From Gimesia aquarii (GTDB lineage: Bacteria > Planctomycetota > Planctomycetia > Planctomycetales > Planctomycetaceae), in NCBI RefSeq assembly GCF_007748195.1, contig NZ_CP037920.1:3225501-3289500 (forward strand): 64,000 bases of DNA. The letters run 5' to 3'. The translations under genes and the position numbers were made by a program. The notes under the pieces were generated by a model that worked only from the letters and a program-made list of their open reading frames with translations, did no database searches and had not been told where the DNA came from. Positions 54,316-62,754 of the stretch are shown here, piece by piece. Positions within the stretch are counted from its first letter, which is position 1, and every line of letters starts with the position of its first letter.

Positions 54316-55994
54316 GCACTCATCCCTTCCAGTGGCAACCGAATAATAAAGGTCGTTCCTACTCCGACTTCACTTTCAACAGCAATGTTTCCATTATGCT
54401 TCTGGATGATTCCATAAATAATTGACAGGCCTAGCCCTGTACCCTGACCAACGGGTTTGGTTGTGTAAAAAGGGGTGAAAATCTGTGAAAGCTGATCTTC
54501 AGGAATCCCAGTGCCTGTATCAGAAATGCGAATGATGATTTCTGACGCGTTTGCTTCCGTTTTGATCGTGATCGTGCCGCGCTCGGGAATCGCTTGTGCT
54601 GCGTTTACCAATAGATTCATAAATACCTGATTTAATTGGCCAGGAGAACAACGTATGTCAGGGATCTCGCCTAATTCAGTGTGGATCTCGCTTTTATATT
54701 TCAGTTCATTCCAGACGACTTTGAGTGTGGCTTTGATACCCTCATTGATGTTTGCCTCTTTGACGCTCGCCTCGTCGAGTCGCGCAAAGCTTTTCAGGTT
54801 TTGTACGATTTCGGTGACGCGGACCAATCCGTCTGAGGACTCGGTCAGAAGTTCAACAACATCATCCTGGATATCTGAAAGGTCTTCTTCCTCATGGATC
54901 GATTGAATTTTATCTAACAGCACTTTTTGTTGTGTTTTGTCTTCAGAGCGTATTGCTTCTGTTAATTCTCCATAGACGTTTAACAGTCGTGTGAATATTT
55001 CTACATATTCACTTAATGTACCGACATTACTTTTAACAAATCCGACGGGGTTGTTAATTTCGTGTGCCACACCAGCCGCCAGCTGACCTAAAGATGCCAG
55101 CTTCTCGGACTGGATTAACTGGGATTCCAGCATGTGACGATTAGAAATATCTCGTACAAATGCATTCAACACGCAGGGCTCTCCCTCAGAAGCAATCGAA
55201 ACAGAAATTTCAATTGGAAACTCCTGTCCTGCTTTATTGAGAGCGGTTGCTTCAATCAATTCATTCTGAGTGTGTGGAATCGCAGTTTTGCGAAACTCTG
55301 TTAATTTTTCTCTGAAAGGGTCACGGTGCTTCTCAGGCATCATGAGATCAATGAGGTTTTTTTCGATGGCTTCTTTATAGCTCCAGCCAAAGAGTCGTTC
55401 CGCGGCTTTATTCCAATCCAGAATCGTTCCATCATCCCACATGGAGACAAAACCATCGGCTGCGGAATCGATGATCAGACGTGTCCGTTTTTCCGCCTGC
55501 TTCAGAGCATTTTGAGCGATTTCTAAAATTTGCTCAGATTTGATTTTATCTAATGCGCGTTCAACAATCGTGGGAAGCAGACTGGTAAAAGAATCGTCTT
55601 TGATGAGGTAATCGACGGCACCACGTTTCATCATTTGAACGGCGACAGTTTCACTGCCTCGGGCGGTCATCACTAGAAATTCAAAATGCTGTCCTCGTTT
55701 GCCCAGTTCATCGACAACATCGATGCCCTTCATATCAGGCAGTTCATAGTCAAGTAGCAGCAGCTTCGCCTTGTTCTCGTTAAGCCAATCTAAAGCGTCA
55801 CGGCCGGTCGTGACGCATTCGATATGCAGCGACAAGTCGTTAAGGGACTCTTTGATAATACGTGCCTGCGTATTGCTGTCTTCGATAATGAGAATCGTAC
55901 CACCAAGACTCGTCACAGCGTCATAGTTTTTGAGCTTGTCGAATTGTGGTGTAACTGTTTCGTCAATTTCTTGTGTTAAGACGTGTTGAGTCAT
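54312..55994 (-). CDS. Receiver-PAS hybrid histidine kinase heading the signalling operon
   Basis: 560 residues from the ATG at 55992-55994 (AGGGGG SD 5 bases upstream). Receiver about 30-145 (IIEDSNTQARI, LLLLDYELPD), PAS about 170-300 (DSAADGFVSMWDDGTILDWN), HisKA with AAGVAHEINNPVGF, an inserted helical stretch, and HATPase with NLLVNAAQAIPERG, DTGTGIPEDQ, FTPFYTTKPVGQGTGLGLSI. There is no TM helix, so it is cytosolic, with an N-terminal receiver that probably takes input from another kinase. First of five operon genes; translated in ATGA overlap with the next. Confidence 0.95.
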   Translation of the reverse strand: MTQHVLTQEIDETVTPQFDKLKNYDAVTSLGGTILIIEDSNTQARIIKESLNDLSLHIECVTTGRDALDWLNENKAKLLLLDYELPDMKGIDVVDELGKRGQHFEFLVMTARGSETVAVQMMKRGAVDYLIKDDSFTSLLPTIVERALDKIKSEQILEIAQNALKQAEKRTRLIIDSAADGFVSMWDDGTILDWNKAAERLFGWSYKEAIEKNLIDLMMPEKHRDPFREKLTEFRKTAIPHTQNELIEATALNKAGQEFPIEISVSIASEGEPCVLNAFVRDISNRHMLESQLIQSEKLASLGQLAAGVAHEINNPVGFVKSNVGTLSEYVEIFTRLLNVYGELTEAIRSEDKTQQKVLLDKIQSIHEEEDLSDIQDDVVELLTESSDGLVRVTEIVQNLKSFARLDEASVKEANINEGIKATLKVVWNELKYKSEIHTELGEIPDIRCSPGQLNQVFMNLLVNAAQAIPERGTITIKTEANASEIIIRISDTGTGIPEDQLSQIFTPFYTTKPVGQGTGLGLSIIYGIIQKHNGNIAVESEVGVGTTFIIRLPLEGMSA

Positions 55995-56496
55995 TGATTC
56001 CCCCTCTGGAAGTTGAACATTACAACAACCTGTGTTCAACAAGGGGGAAATTGATCAAAGGTATTGCAATTGATAATGTTTGTCTGATTGTTGATTTCGA
56101 TGTGCCATTGTTTTTTATGGAACCCATTCAACAAAAGTCAGTGTCTTTGTTCCAAATGTAGGTCACACCATTTATCCATGAATTAAATAATTTTGAAATG
56201 AGTGCAATCCCTCAGAGGAAGATAATTCGAGTTGATAAAAAGCAACAGCAGGTATGAAGAAAGATGCAGATGTCAGTTACTGGATCACGATCATGCAAAT
56301 CATATTTTTACGACTTAGGTAGATTCACTACTGACCTGAGTATCTATTGTAAGTACTGATCTTAAATGGAATTATTTAAAATACAAACAGATGATGCTAG
56401 TTACAAAAGCATCGTCAACGTTACAATAAAAAACTGTTTTATTGGCAGGCACATTCAAATTAAAAAAACTTACATTGAACAATACGGAGTTCTGTT
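55995..56496. other. Divergent intergenic region between the signalling operon and the DUF2726 gene
   Basis: 502 bp carrying the SD-blocking hairpin at its left end, then AT-rich DNA with promoters for both sides. The plus-strand gene has CGGAG 8-9 bases before its ATG. No ORF of interest, tRNA or terminator was recognised. Confidence 0.4.
55998..56049 (-). promoter_or_regulatory. Hairpin sequestering the Shine-Dalgarno of the signalling operon
   Basis: In the minus-strand mRNA leader, UUCCCCCU (56049-56042) pairs with AGGGGGAA (56005-55998), and inside it GUUGAAC (56040-56034) pairs with GUUCAAC (56018-56012) around a 15-base loop: 8 + 7 bp with a 1 x 6 internal loop. The 3' strand of the outer stem is exactly the SD of the kinase start at 55994. 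Translation should need opening of this stem, by temperature, a small RNA or a protein. Confidence 0.6.
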
Positions 56497-57147
56497 ATGC
56501 CTGCTAACGAGAATCCTCAAGGTTGCCTTACGGCAATATTGAAGATATTTGGGATCGATTTAGGAGCTACTTCACAATCAAATAAAACACTTCCGTATCG
56601 ATTACGAGATGATTTTCTTTCACCTGCTGAATTCTCATTTTATTGCGTTCTCAAAAAGGCGGTTCAAGAAGAGTTTACTATTTGCACGAAAGTTAACTTA
56701 AGTGATCTCTTTTTTGTTCCAAGATCGAAAGAGAGCCGTAGTTTTCTGAATAAGATAGATCGTAAACATGTTGACTTTCTATTATGTGAGGTAGCTACCA
56801 TGAGACCCCTACTTGGAGTGGAGCTTGACGACGCGAGCCACTCTCGAAAAGATCGGATAGAGCGGGATCAGTTTGTTGATTCTGTTTTCGAAGCAGCAAG
56901 TCTTACTCTTTTGCGCGTTCCAGCGGCAAAGACATATCGTGTTTCAGATATTGCTGGCTCCATACAGCAGAAGGTAGCAAGTCAGACATCACTTAAAGCA
57001 GAATTCAAACGTAAGCCTGAGAAACCAATCTGTCCTAAGTGTGAAACACCGATGGTGCTTCGAACGGCTAAAAAAGGGAATCAGCAAGGACAGAAATTCT
57101 GGGGATGTCATAATTATCCGAAGTGTAGAGAAGTAATCAGACCGTAA
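56497..57147 (+). CDS. DUF2726 nuclease-fold protein with topoisomerase-type zinc finger
   Basis: 216 residues. The DUF2726 domain is at about 38-165 (LLSPAEFSFY equivalent LSPAEFSFYCVLKKAVQEEF, KVNLSDLFFV, KHVDFLLCEV, LGVELDDASHSRKDRIERDQ). The VDFLLCE...GVELDDASH arrangement resembles the D...E-x-K-like core of the PD-(D/E)XK nuclease fold, though Lys is replaced by Asp. A C-terminal C4 zinc finger of the topoisomerase I type follows (CPKCETPMVLRTAKKGN, FWGCHNYPKCREVI). Probably binds or processes DNA or RNA; no partner gene adjacent. Isolated gene; convergent with DUF1501, 5 bp between stops. Confidence 0.85.
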   Translation: MPANENPQGCLTAILKIFGIDLGATSQSNKTLPYRLRDDFLSPAEFSFYCVLKKAVQEEFTICTKVNLSDLFFVPRSKESRSFLNKIDRKHVDFLLCEVATMRPLLGVELDDASHSRKDRIERDQFVDSVFEAASLTLLRVPAAKTYRVSDIAGSIQQKVASQTSLKAEFKRKPEKPICPKCETPMVLRTAKKGNQQGQKFWGCHNYPKCREVIRP

Positions 57148-57152
57148 AAGGA

Positions 57153-58499
57153 TCAGACCAATTCGCGAATCGGTGTCTGCTGGTCGATTAAATATTGCGG
57201 ACGGCCGGTGTTGTCTTCGATGGTGGTCGAAGCGACGTCGATTCCCAGGTTGTGATAGAGTGTTGCGAAGACTTCCTGCATATGGACGGGGCGGTCAACG
57301 GCTTCTTCTGCCAGTCGGTTTGTAGAACCAATGACTTGCCCGTTTTGCATTCCGCCGCCTGCCATTAATGCGGCATGCACGCGCGGCCAATGGTCGCGGC
57401 CCGCTCTGGGATTGATTTTCGGAGTTCTTCCAAATTCACCCCAGACGATAACGGTGACATCTTGATCCATACCACGTTCATGGAGGTCTTCGACCAATGC
57501 CGCCACACCCTGATCGAGTAAAGGGACAACCTTTCTGGCATACGCAAAGTTATTGCCGTGCCAATCGAAATGCGCAAAGCTGCAAGTCACACATCGGGCA
57601 CCCGCTTCAACTGCGCGGCGTGCCAACAGAAAGCGGGACATGATGGCTTGATAGCCTTTGTCGAGCGAATAGTTCAAAACCTTGGGGCTGTCTTTGCCGT
57701 AGCGCGCTCGAACCTTGGGATCTTCTTTTTCCAGATCAAGAGCTTCTACTAACCGGGATGAGGAGAGAACTTCTAAAGCCTGTTTTGTATGTCCATCGTA
57801 GGTTCCGTCGGTCAGCCGCGTTTCAGCGACGTTGCGAAAACGATCGAGTCCCTTTAACAAGTGGGCACGTTCATTCAAGCGGGCAGGGGAGATGGAATTG
57901 AGCGTCATGTTTTCCATCACACGTCCGTCCGGTCGAAACGGAGCATGTTCTAGTCCCAGGAACCCAGAACTTTTTATGTTCCAGGGGTGATGAGCCATCG
58001 TGTGTGATAAATCGATGTAAGGAGGGACTGTGGGATTCACCGGTCCTTCCACTTTGGAGAGCGCTGAACCCAATGCAGGCCAGCCACCTTGAGGTTGTGC
58101 GCTGCGGAAGTGGTGACCTGTGCAACACTCAAATGAATCATGGCGGCCTTCCGCGCCGACGAGAGAGCGGATGATTGAAAACTTATCCATCATACCAGCC
58201 ACACGTGGCATGAGTTCGCTGATTTGAATGCCGGGTACGTTCGTATTGATCGGTTTGAACTCGCCCCGTACCTCAGCGGGCGCATCAGGTTTCAAGTCAA
58301 ACATATCCTGATGCGGAGGCCCGCCCGCCAGAAAGATCATGATCACAGCTTTGTGAGATGACGGTTTTCCGCTTTGTGCCTGTGCTTTCAAAATTTGAGG
58401 TAGGGAGAGCCCTCCCATCGCCAGACCACCAATTTGCATAAAGGAACGTCTAGGCACTTTGTCGCACAAACGAACTGGTTGATCTTCAAGTCTGAGCAT
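57153..58499 (-). CDS. DUF1501 protein (sulfatase-like alpha/beta fold), exported by Tat
   Basis: 448 residues from the ATG at 58497-58499 (GAGGG about 9 bases upstream; an in-frame TTG just before is less likely). Signal-like N-terminus with CDKVPRRSFMQIGGLAMGG, a twin-arginine type, cleavage about residue 42. The body has FLAGGPPHQDMFDLKPDAP, HDSFECCTGHHFRS, CSFAHFDWHGNNF and GEFGRTPKINPRAGRDHWP, the DUF1501 core related to the alkaline phosphatase/sulfatase fold. In planctomycetes these genes usually follow DUF1549/DUF1553 cytochrome-type genes; here none is adjacent. Function not established, presumably extracytoplasmic. Confidence 0.92.
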   Translation of the reverse strand: MLRLEDQPVRLCDKVPRRSFMQIGGLAMGGLSLPQILKAQAQSGKPSSHKAVIMIFLAGGPPHQDMFDLKPDAPAEVRGEFKPINTNVPGIQISELMPRVAGMMDKFSIIRSLVGAEGRHDSFECCTGHHFRSAQPQGGWPALGSALSKVEGPVNPTVPPYIDLSHTMAHHPWNIKSSGFLGLEHAPFRPDGRVMENMTLNSISPARLNERAHLLKGLDRFRNVAETRLTDGTYDGHTKQALEVLSSSRLVEALDLEKEDPKVRARYGKDSPKVLNYSLDKGYQAIMSRFLLARRAVEAGARCVTCSFAHFDWHGNNFAYARKVVPLLDQGVAALVEDLHERGMDQDVTVIVWGEFGRTPKINPRAGRDHWPRVHAALMAGGGMQNGQVIGSTNRLAEEAVDRPVHMQEVFATLYHNLGIDVASTTIEDNTGRPQYLIDQQTPIRELV

Positions 58500-58669
58500 C
58501 AATACTTACCCTCGGCGAAAAACAATCAGCTTACGAGCACTGGATCTGCAATGATCCCTTCAGTCATATAAGCATATGCTAATGTGTTCTGTTTTGATAG
58601 CACAATTGATCGTATCAATCAAAAATTTGAGAAATTAGTGATTCCGTGTGACACGCAAAATAGAGACGA

Positions 58670-58957
58670 TTAAACAGCTCTGTCAAAAGCAATGCGCCCC
58701 TCTTCAACACTGCCATAAATCGTGAGCCGGTAACTGGGGATATTTTCTGTCAGTCTGATGCCACGCGATTGAAACGGGTCAAACATTATCCAGCCTTTTT
58801 GTTCAAGCACTTTCAATTGATTCATAACCAGGTTAGTCGATCGGATTTCAAGTACATAAACGATCTGATGCAAAGTAGGCGCGAGTCCTGTGTTGTCAAT
58901 TTCATGTGTAATATAGTCGAGAATTTGCTGTTGCTGGTCAGTCAAATACTGGTTCAT
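58670..58957 (-). CDS. LexA-like protein consisting of the DNA-binding domain only, ending at the cleavage loop
   Basis: 95 residues from the ATG at 58955-58957 (CTGGAG 6-7 bases upstream; longer in-frame extension unsupported). MNQYLTDQQQQILDYITHEI and TLHQIVYVLEIRSTNLVMNQ, then LKVLEQKGWI and SRGIRLTENI align well with the LexA winged helix-turn-helix (LTxRQQEILDFI..., RGIRLL). The final 20 residues, LTIYGSVEEGRIAFDRAV, line up with the start of the S24 domain (LPLVGRVAAGEPLLA), and the frame stops there, without catalytic Ser/Lys; the Ala-Gly scissile pair reads Glu-Gly. So it should bind DNA but not self-cleave. Target unknown; could be a remnant or a dedicated repressor. Confidence 0.8.
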   Translation of the reverse strand: MNQYLTDQQQQILDYITHEIDNTGLAPTLHQIVYVLEIRSTNLVMNQLKVLEQKGWIMFDPFQSRGIRLTENIPSYRLTIYGSVEEGRIAFDRAV

Positions 58958-59431
58958 TGATTTCTCCAGTGCGCATCGGGCGCGTTTGATGAGCGCATTG
59001 AGGCACTCACAATCATCCATGAGAATCAGGCCCGGATTCCAATACAGGCCGTAACAAGAAAAAACGCAATGATTATTTTTAAGTGACTACCTTCAGCGAG
59101 TCACACGCGGCCACCACCAGGTGAACGGGGAGGGAATCAGCGAGAACAAAGCATATATACAGTATCGTCTTTCGTCAATCAAAAAATTGAGTTGCGTTCT
59201 GAAGATTCATCGTCACTTTGTGAGAACGTGGCTAAATTCAGTAGTAATTGGCATCTTACTCGAGTCGATCTGCTGATCAGTTCGAAATAAGAGAATATGA
59301 AAATGATCAAATTCTTTCTTTCGATTGGACTTTTACTGTACATCGCATTAGATTATATTGATGCGTTATAAAGCTTATTAAGATAACTGTTTACGCTTTA
59401 GTATTAATCTCTTGAGTTCAGGAGAGTTGAG
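58958..59431. other. 474-bp intergenic region upstream of the LexA-like and DUF1501 genes
   Basis: Between divergent genes. It contains CATATATACAGTA (59152-59164), equal to one half and the centre of the E. coli LexA box; the other half does not match. It also contains a candidate 22-codon membrane mini-ORF (59303-59371) and the strong SD AGGAGAG of the DUF1501 gene at about 59421-59427. No RNA gene recognised. Confidence 0.4.
59303..59371 (+). CDS. Candidate 22-residue single-TM mini-protein
   Basis: MIKFFLSIGLLLYIALDYIDAL: a basic start, a 14-residue hydrophobic stretch and an acidic end, like other bacterial small membrane proteins. AAGAG lies about 9 bases before this ATG; an in-frame ATG two codons upstream is also possible. 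It sits 60 bp before the DUF1501 gene on the same strand. Length is short enough to arise by chance in AT-rich DNA, so confidence is low. Confidence 0.25.
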   Translation: MIKFFLSIGLLLYIALDYIDAL

Positions 59432-60877
59432 ATGCCTGCAAACAGTCCCCCCTGCCATCCACAAATTTCCCGCCGGACGGCAATTGAAGTTGGCTCCATT
59501 GGCCTACTCGGATTTGGAATCAATCATCTGGATGCTTTGCGAACTGAAGCGGCGGCACCACCGAAACATAAAACGGCTAAGTCCTGCATCTTCATTTTTC
59601 TATCGGGTGGATTGTCGCAGCACGAAAGTTTCGATATGAAACCGGAAGCGAGTGCTGAAGTTCGTGGCGAATTCGATCCGATCTCGACAAAGACTCCCGG
59701 TTTGAAGATTTCCGAACATCTTCCCATGTTGGCGCAACGGAGCCATCTTTGGTCATTGTGCCGTTCCTTAACGCATGGGTCGAATGAGCATTCGATGGGC
59801 CATCATATCATGTTAACCGGACGGTCGGATATTCCTGTGGGATTTAATCCGAGTCGTCCCATGTCGACAGATCATCCTTCGATTGCCGCCATCGCTGGAG
59901 ATGTCATTCAACCCCGTACTAACTTGCCACCTGCTATTGCACTACCTGATAAGATTGTGCATCGCACAGGTCGCGTTATTCCGGGACAATTTGCAGGTAG
60001 AATGGGCTCGAATCGTGATCCCTGGATCATCGAAGCCTCGCCGTTTCATGTTCAGTCATATGGTGCGTTTCCCGAGTACGCGTTCGATCATCAGCAACGC
60101 GGCGGTGAGGATAAGCGTATTTTTCAAACCCCGCATCTCAAACTTTCTCAAGGTATGACACAAGGACGGATGAGTAATCGAATCAGTTTGCTTGAAGAGT
60201 TAGGAAAACAACGCAAGGTACTCGATATCGCAGGTCAGGTTGAAAGCTTTGATCGCTATCGTAGCGCCGCGATTTCTCTCTTAAATGATGATAAAGTCCA
60301 CTATGCGATGGATGTCACACATGCGGATGATAAAACGCAGGAACGCTACGGAAAGAACTCTTTTGGCTGGTCACTGCTGATGGCTCGTCGTTTAGTACAG
60401 ACGGGAGTAAATCTGGTACAGGTCAATCTGGGAAATAATGAATCGTGGGACACGCACGGCAATTTGTTCCCCCATCTGAAAGACAAGTTATTTCCACCGA
60501 CGGATCGCGCGGTTTCTGCGTTACTGGATGACCTGTCTGAAAGTGGTGAGTTGAAAGACACTCTGATTGTGATGTGCAGTGAATTTGGGCGGACTCCTAA
60601 AATATCACAACTGGCAAAAGTATATGCCCGTCCGGGCCGCGATCATTGGGGAGCCGTCCAATCGATCTTCCTGGCCGGGGGAGGGATCAAAGGAGGGCGT
60701 GTCATTGGAGCGACTGACAAAGTCGGTGGATTTCCCATTGATCGACCTCAGAAGCCCGAGAACTTTGCGGCAACCATCTATCGCGCTTTAGGTTTACCCA
60801 AAACAACCTATTGGCATGATGATATCGACCGACCGCACTTCATCTACGATGGCGAGCCGATTCCAGGACTGACTTAG
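59432..60877 (+). CDS. Second DUF1501 protein, Tat-type signal
   Basis: 481 residues. The start ATG at 59432 follows AGGAGAG. N-terminus with ISRRTAIEVGSIGLLGFGIN (about 10-29), a twin-arginine-type signal. The body has FIFLSGGLSQHESFDMKPEA, RSLTHGSNEHSMGHHIMLTG, NLGNNESWDTHGNLFPHLKD and CSEFGRTPKISQLAKVYARP, then RDHWGAVQSIFLAGGGIKGG: the full DUF1501 signature. It is paralogous to the gene at 57153 but only moderately similar (several insertions, different C-terminus YDGEPIPGLT). Function unknown; exported. Convergent with the ABC permease, with a hairpin in the overlap. Confidence 0.92.
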   Translation: MPANSPPCHPQISRRTAIEVGSIGLLGFGINHLDALRTEAAAPPKHKTAKSCIFIFLSGGLSQHESFDMKPEASAEVRGEFDPISTKTPGLKISEHLPMLAQRSHLWSLCRSLTHGSNEHSMGHHIMLTGRSDIPVGFNPSRPMSTDHPSIAAIAGDVIQPRTNLPPAIALPDKIVHRTGRVIPGQFAGRMGSNRDPWIIEASPFHVQSYGAFPEYAFDHQQRGGEDKRIFQTPHLKLSQGMTQGRMSNRISLLEELGKQRKVLDIAGQVESFDRYRSAAISLLNDDKVHYAMDVTHADDKTQERYGKNSFGWSLLMARRLVQTGVNLVQVNLGNNESWDTHGNLFPHLKDKLFPPTDRAVSALLDDLSESGELKDTLIVMCSEFGRTPKISQLAKVYARPGRDHWGAVQSIFLAGGGIKGGRVIGATDKVGGFPIDRPQKPENFAATIYRALGLPKTTYWHDDIDRPHFIYDGEPIPGLT

Positions 60878-60878
60878 A

Positions 60879-60904
60879 CCCGCTTAAATGTTTCTTAAAG
60901 CGGG
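60879..60904. terminator. Convergent hairpin overlapping the ABC permease 3' end
   Basis: CCCGCTT (60879-60885) pairs with AAGCGGG (60898-60904) around a 12-base loop that can extend the stem with TAA/TTA. It lies directly between the DUF1501 stop (60877) and the permease stop (60884), covering the last codons of the latter. No T-tract on either side. Confidence 0.5.
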
Positions 60905-62023
60905 CACAATTTCAGTGCGTGATGCATAACAGGCAGGGATGAATCCAGCACACAAACCGGTAACCAGCGCCAGCAACATACCCACCCAGGCAAGATGCAG
61001 CGAAGGAATAAAGGCGACAGTGACCGCTTCGGCTCCGACGGACAGGCTGCTGATTTTAAGAGTGATCAATGCAGCCCCGACGCCGGTCAGGCCCCCAGCG
61101 ATGCTTAATACCGTGCTCTCTGCAAGGACCAATCCAAAAACTTTGAATCCTGAAAAACCCAAAGTTCGCAGGACCGCGTGTTCCTGAATACGATCTTCGA
61201 CCGACATCAACGTGGTGGTTGCGACCAGTGCAAGAACCAGGCCTACACAAGCCAGCCCCAGATAGTGAGCCATTTTAATTAACTGTGATAAATCTCCCAG
61301 ACTTTTTGCCTGGAAGACTCCCTTAGCACGCGTATTGGTTTCGACGGGACCACCGCGAAATCGCTCATCGATGGCGATACTCGTGGCGACAGGATCTGTG
61401 CCCGGCTTTAAGATCACTTCTAATTGTGTGACTGTGCCGACATCATTGACACCATGGCGTCTCTGTAAAAATTCGAGATGACTGTAAATATAATTCTCTT
61501 CGGCCGGATTACTACTTTGATAGATACCAGCCACATTGACCGAGAGATCACCAATTGAAAATTTGTCGCCGACTTTGATGCCGCGTCGCATGGCAACCGC
61601 GCGTCCGATAATGGCAGCGTCCTGATGTGATTCAAAGTCAGTCCAATTGCCGGAGATAAACTGAAAATCCCGCGCGGTACGCAGTTTTTGCGGGGGCACT
61701 CCATAAAACACGACGACATCCAGACTCGCACGACAATTATTTGTAAAGACCTGTATCGGGACAACGTCTTTGACCCCTGCGAATTTTGTGATTTGTTGAT
61801 CATAGTCCTGGGGAAGATGGCTGGTAGCGGGGCAGAATTTATTTGCTTGAAATACGATTAAGGAGCCACGGGCCTCCTGGCGTTGTTTGAGATCGTTCAT
61901 GCCTTCCTGGATCGATTGGATAAAGCAGAATACAAACAAGGCCACTGCTGAGCCTGCGACTGTTAAGATCGTCCGGGCTCGGTGTCCCCAAAGTGTTTTC
62001 AGGATGTAAGGAATAAGTTGCAT
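60884..62023 (-). CDS. MacB/LolC-type ABC transporter permease
   Basis: 379 residues. Four TM helices of the FtsX/MacB family: one near the N-terminus (TVAGSAVALFVFCFIQSIQE, about 19-38), a large periplasmic MacB-PCD domain (about 45-250), then three at about 260-285, 305-330 and 345-370 (ADGITG-like SIAGGLTGVGAALITLKI; VGMLLALVTGLCAGFIPACY), with the FtsX signature R-T-L-G-F-S-G. Works as a homodimer transducing ATP energy to periplasmic substrates or complexes (mechanotransmission). Follows the ATPase gene by 3 bp, so one operon with the adaptor. Confidence 0.93.
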   Translation of the reverse strand: MQLIPYILKTLWGHRARTILTVAGSAVALFVFCFIQSIQEGMNDLKQRQEARGSLIVFQANKFCPATSHLPQDYDQQITKFAGVKDVVPIQVFTNNCRASLDVVVFYGVPPQKLRTARDFQFISGNWTDFESHQDAAIIGRAVAMRRGIKVGDKFSIGDLSVNVAGIYQSSNPAEENYIYSHLEFLQRRHGVNDVGTVTQLEVILKPGTDPVATSIAIDERFRGGPVETNTRAKGVFQAKSLGDLSQLIKMAHYLGLACVGLVLALVATTTLMSVEDRIQEHAVLRTLGFSGFKVFGLVLAESTVLSIAGGLTGVGAALITLKISSLSVGAEAVTVAFIPSLHLAWVGMLLALVTGLCAGFIPACYASRTEIVPALRNI

Positions 62024-62026
62024 CGT

Positions 62027-62752
62027 TTAATTCCCTTTAACAGTTGCCGCGGTTGTTAATGACTCTGCATCACAACGTTGTATCTGAACGAGCTTGCCAT
62101 GATCGAGATAGAATTGTCGATCCGCAATTTGTGCCGCCTCGGCATCATGCGTTACCATAAGTAGTGTAATATCCAACTCACGGTTTAGACGTTTTAAAAG
62201 ATTCAGAATTTGCTCGGACGTCTCTGAATCCAAATCGCCCGTGGGTTCATCGGCAACGACGATTTTGGGGTGTTTGACAATCGCGCGTGCAATACCGACG
62301 CGCTGTTCCTGCCCGCCTGACATTTGACGTGGATAGTGGTCGGCCCGATCGAGTAAATCGACAGCCTGTAATGCCACTTGAATGCGTTTTTTGCGTTCGG
62401 AGCGAGACATGGGTAACAGTAATAAAGGGAGTTCTACATTCTCATATGCCGTCAGCACCGGGACGAGATTATGTGTTTGGAATACATAACCCAGGTTGGC
62501 GGCCCGCCATCGCGCGAGTTGTGATCGGGAGAGCGCGGTGATTTCAGTTCCATCCACAATAATCGAACCAGAGTCGGGGTGGTCAATACTGGCGATTAAA
62601 TTCAGCAGTGTTGATTTTCCCGTTCCACTGGCACCCATTAATGAGAGGAATTCTCCCTGTTCGATCTCCAACGAAACTTCGTCGAGCGGCGTGATGGTCT
62701 CACCTCCCTTATGATACTGTTTCGTGACGTGATTGATGACAACGAGTGACAT
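62027..62752 (-). CDS. ABC transporter ATP-binding protein, MacB/LolD family
   Basis: 241 residues: Walker [11 protein letters not shown]-loop, signature [15 protein letters not shown] (LSGGQ-type), Walker [15 protein letters not shown] and the H-loop THDAEAAQI. Partner of the adjacent permease; the MacB/LolD class energises envelope or efflux complexes. Start ATG at 62750-62752. Two bases from the adaptor gene stop. Confidence 0.97.
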   Translation of the reverse strand: MSLVVINHVTKQYHKGGETITPLDEVSLEIEQGEFLSLMGASGTGKSTLLNLIASIDHPDSGSIIVDGTEITALSRSQLARWRAANLGYVFQTHNLVPVLTAYENVELPLLLLPMSRSERKKRIQVALQAVDLLDRADHYPRQMSGGQEQRVGIARAIVKHPKIVVADEPTGDLDSETSEQILNLLKRLNRELDITLLMVTHDAEAAQIADRQFYLDHGKLVQIQRCDAESLTTAATVKGN

Positions 62753-62754
62753 AG

